Shown here in pieces: positions 14,215-16,514 of a stretch of 16,514 nucleotides of DNA. Made by a program: the position numbers and the translations under genes. How positions within the stretch are numbered: the first letter of the stretch is position 1; the number at the start of each line of letters is the position of its first letter. Source of the DNA: Spirochaetaceae bacterium (lineage in GTDB: Bacteria > Spirochaetota > Spirochaetia > Treponematales > Breznakiellaceae); assembly GCA_031258615.1 (NCBI GenBank), contig JAIRMP010000106.1, positions 1 to 16,514 of the forward strand, read 5' to 3'. Under the pieces are notes generated by a model, which was not told where the DNA came from, did not search any database, and saw nothing but the letters and a program-made list of their open reading frames with translations.

Positions 14215-16514
14215 AACTATTGATTTTGAGAAAATCGAAAGCGGCGAATTATAAGGACAGACTTCGAAAGCTCATGGATCGGCGCGGGGACAATACGCCG
14301 GATGCGCGGCTTGAAAAATTCCGCAAGCTGATACTGGAGCATTTATCCACGCCGGATGACGAGGAGCCGGAGCCGGAGGCGGCGCCTCCGGCGGTGCGGA
14401 AAGCCTTTTCGTCAATGATACGCATGGAAAAAGGCGGCAAGGGTTTAGCCGTTGGTACCGTGCGGGAATGGAAGGGCAGGAAGTTTAAGAAAACAGCCCC
14501 CGGAAAATGGCGGCCTGTCTATGACAGCGAAACGCGGGGCGCGAAGATGGCGATAGCGGCCATCAAAAAGAAAATAGCCGCCGCCACGGACGCTCAAACC
14601 ATGATGCGGATCATCCTTGAAAACCGGGACCGCTTCTCCGACAAGAACGGGCAGCCGCTGCCGTTTGTCCAGGAATTGAGCAAGTATACGGCGGATCAAC
14701 AGGATAGAAGGGGGCATGCGGAAAATACGCCCCAGGAAAGCAAGGCTGTACAGCCTAAAGGCGAAAAAGGGAAAGGCCAGGAAAAGACACCGGAAGGCAA
14801 AAAGGAAACAGGCAGGGCCGTTAAAGCGGACAAGGGCAAAAAGCAGAGCGATGGTTCAGATGATGGCGGAAATGATGAAGACGCTAAGCGACGGATAATC
14901 AGTAACCTAGAAACTATGGCCGTGTTAATGGATAGGCGGGAGTTTACCAAGGACAACTATAAAAAGTTGTTTCCAAACGCCAAAGTAAAAACTCCTATCG
15001 GCGATGTTAAAATAGGTGAAAACCAATATGAAAAACTAAGAGACAAAGACGACGGGGGACGAAAAGGGCTTATCGGGGCGATGTATCAGACGTTATCCGA
15101 TCCAGTCGCCGTGATTCGGGAAAAAAGAAATGGTGAAAATGCTGATGTATACATAAAGTCTTTCAAGAAGGACGGCGAGCAAGGTATTGATACCGTTATA
15201 TCCGTAACGATTGAAGCAGAAGGCATGAATGTCGCCATATCAACGTATAAACGGAAAACACGGGAAGTGATCCAGAAAATAAAAACGGCTGGCGGCATAG
15301 TTTACGAAAAAACCAAACTCCCCAGCCTGACGGATCACGCGGAAACCGCGTCCCAATTACAAGTATCGCCTGAATCCGGGGGTGAGTCAAGCGATTTTGA
15401 GAAAATCCGTGAGAAATACAAAAACGCCACCTTTGCGGAAGGCGATGATGACGAAATACAGGTGGGCAAAGAGCTTATTTCCGGCAAATGGAAGCTGGTA
15501 GAAGCTGATACGCCGACCGCCTCCCATGATGAGACAAGTTTCCATAAAACGCCGGGATTCCCCACTACCGATGACGGCTCCACAATAAACGACCGGGACT
15601 ACGGACATGACAAAGAGGCGCAGGAGATCGTTATGGAAATCGGCGCCGATTATGACGGGCGGGCGGTTTCCGTGGACAACCCCGTTATCGTTACAAAGGA
15701 CGGCATAGTAATATCCGGCAACAACCGCACGATGAGCAGTAAAATCGCGGCAAGGAAGGGCGCTGACAAGGGGTACATCGAAGCCCTGAAAAAGAAAGCA
15801 AAGAAATTCGGTTTTACGCCGGAGCAGATAGACCAATTCAAACATCCCCGCGTGATTTTCGAGACCGCCGAAAACAAAGGCTACAGCACGGATCAGTTTG
15901 CGAAATTCAACAAGTCCAGTAAAAAGGCGATGTCGCCGGTTGAGGCCGCCGTTAAGGTTTCCAAAACTATCAAAATGGACACCGTGGAGAGCATAGCGGG
16001 GAAAATGATCGATTTTGAAACGCTGGGGGCCCTCTATGCGGACCGCAATGTAGTCAATGATATTTTTAACGCGCTCCAGCGGGACAACATAATCACCTCG
16101 ATGGACAGGCCGCAGTATGTGGTTGACGGCGGCATAACCGGCGCGGGCAAGGAGTTTTTGGAGACCGTTTTGATCGGCTCCGTGATAAACGAAAGCAACA
16201 TCAGGGGCCTAAACCGCGAAGGGTGCAAGAGCATAAGGCAGAAACTTGTCAGGGCGATTACGCCGCTCATTGAAAACAAGGGTATGGACGGCTACAGCAT
16301 AACAAAAGAACTGAACAGCGCTGTGGATATAGCGATGCAGGCGGCGGTGGACAGAAAGCATTTTAAGGATGTCGATGATTTCAGCCGCCAAAAGAAACTG
16401 TTTGATGCGGAGGATTCCGCCGTGGAAATAGAGATCGCGAAAAAACTGGAAGGGACGCAAAAAGAATTCGCGGCTTTTATGCAATCCATGAACGGGGGCT
16501 TAAAATACGCCGCC
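14211..16514 (+). CDS. Large polyvalent protein with DdrB-like ParB-superfamily domain (3' partial)
   Basis: Begins ATG at 14211 in an ATGA overlap with the preceding gene. Translated by hand, the frame has no stop through the last base, giving 768 codons. Residues 1-60 are basic then acidic/Pro-rich. Residues 82-104 carry 'GTVREWKGRKFKKTAPGKWR', a short beta module that I associate with large phage and conjugative-element proteins. Residues about 160-225 are a Lys/Glu/Gly-rich linker. Residues 484-590 hold the DdrB-like ParB-superfamily signature: 'NPVIVTKDGIVISGNNRTM' (GNNRT at 503-507), then the helical KYIEAL-like stretch and 'KFNKSSKKAMSPVEAA'. Such domains occur in multi-domain polyvalent proteins injected or transferred with DNA, and may bind or modify nucleic acid. 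More domains may follow beyond the window. The open frame is certain; the domain call is fairly confident. Confidence 0.8.
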   Translation, partial: MKLLILRKSKAANYKDRLRKLMDRRGDNTPDARLEKFRKLILEHLSTPDDEEPEPEAAPPAVRKAFSSMIRMEKGGKGLAVGTVREWKGRKFKKTAPGKWRPVYDSETRGAKMAIAAIKKKIAAATDAQTMMRIILENRDRFSDKNGQPLPFVQELSKYTADQQDRRGHAENTPQESKAVQPKGEKGKGQEKTPEGKKETGRAVKADKGKKQSDGSDDGGNDEDAKRRIISNLETMAVLMDRREFTKDNYKKLFPNAKVKTPIGDVKIGENQYEKLRDKDDGGRKGLIGAMYQTLSDPVAVIREKRNGENADVYIKSFKKDGEQGIDTVISVTIEAEGMNVAISTYKRKTREVIQKIKTAGGIVYEKTKLPSLTDHAETASQLQVSPESGGESSDFEKIREKYKNATFAEGDDDEIQVGKELISGKWKLVEADTPTASHDETSFHKTPGFPTTDDGSTINDRDYGHDKEAQEIVMEIGADYDGRAVSVDNPVIVTKDGIVISGNNRTMSSKIAARKGADKGYIEALKKKAKKFGFTPEQIDQFKHPRVIFETAENKGYSTDQFAKFNKSSKKAMSPVEAAVKVSKTIKMDTVESIAGKMIDFETLGALYADRNVVNDIFNALQRDNIITSMDRPQYVVDGGITGAGKEFLETVLIGSVINESNIRGLNREGCKSIRQKLVRAITPLIENKGMDGYSITKELNSAVDIAMQAAVDRKHFKDVDDFSRQKKLFDAEDSAVEIEIAKKLEGTQKEFAAFMQSMNGGLKYAA

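Noticed and set aside
15387..15845. 152-codon minus-strand open frame
   Set aside because: Opposite the continuous polyvalent-protein frame with a ParB-superfamily domain; no own translation signal.

Overview
The window is a GC-rich bacterial segment. It most resembles a host-associated spirochaete of the Treponema type: the left-edge gene ends like the AAA-ATPase/PD-(D/E)XK nuclease proteins common in treponemes, and the binding proteins have signal peptides of treponemal style. This placement is an inference with moderate to low confidence. There are two very different halves: a metabolic island read leftwards (about 285-11530) and part of a mobile element read rightwards (about 11580 to the right edge).

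Left edge (1-280): the last ~70 codons of a nuclease-type gene, with a palindromic in-frame insert, then a convergent intergenic hairpin.

Metabolic island (minus strand, transcribed from high to low coordinates): two tandemly duplicated extracellular solute-binding proteins (11307-9703 and 9444-7837), each behind its own promoter and long leader. These are followed by a complete peptide/nickel-type ABC importer (two permeases, two ATPases; overlapping or tightly packed genes), then an IS200/IS605-type right-end remnant. Next comes a second promoter driving a cysteine synthase (cysK) and two nitrogenase-component-1-like subunits, first a NifK/NifN-like one, then a NifD/NifE-like one. Both subunits keep three P-cluster-type cysteines, and the NifD-like one keeps the cysteine that anchors FeMo-co. 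However, the residues used for N2 reduction (the equivalents of alpha Gln191, His195 and His442) are not there. No NifH-like reductase and no cofactor-assembly gene is visible. The most economical reading is import of a small compound, reductive cleavage by a nitrogenase-like enzyme, and capture of the released sulfur (or thiol) by the PLP enzyme. This would be a sulfur-salvage analogue of methylthio-alkane reductase systems, and the function is not proven by sequence.

Mobile half (plus strand): an SNF2-type helicase whose gene starts abruptly just after where the Walker A motif should be, at a junction of 15-bp tandem repeats. It is followed by an unknown 79-aa protein and then a very large open frame (14211 to the window end, at least 768 codons) carrying a DdrB-like ParB-superfamily domain. 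This resembles the large 'polyvalent' proteins of conjugative elements and phages. The helicase truncation and the repeats mark the host/mobile-element boundary at about 11528-11582.

No tRNA, rRNA or CRISPR array was seen. No gap of more than 300 bases lacks a gene; the two ~260-base gaps before the binding-protein genes hold promoters, leaders and junction repeats.
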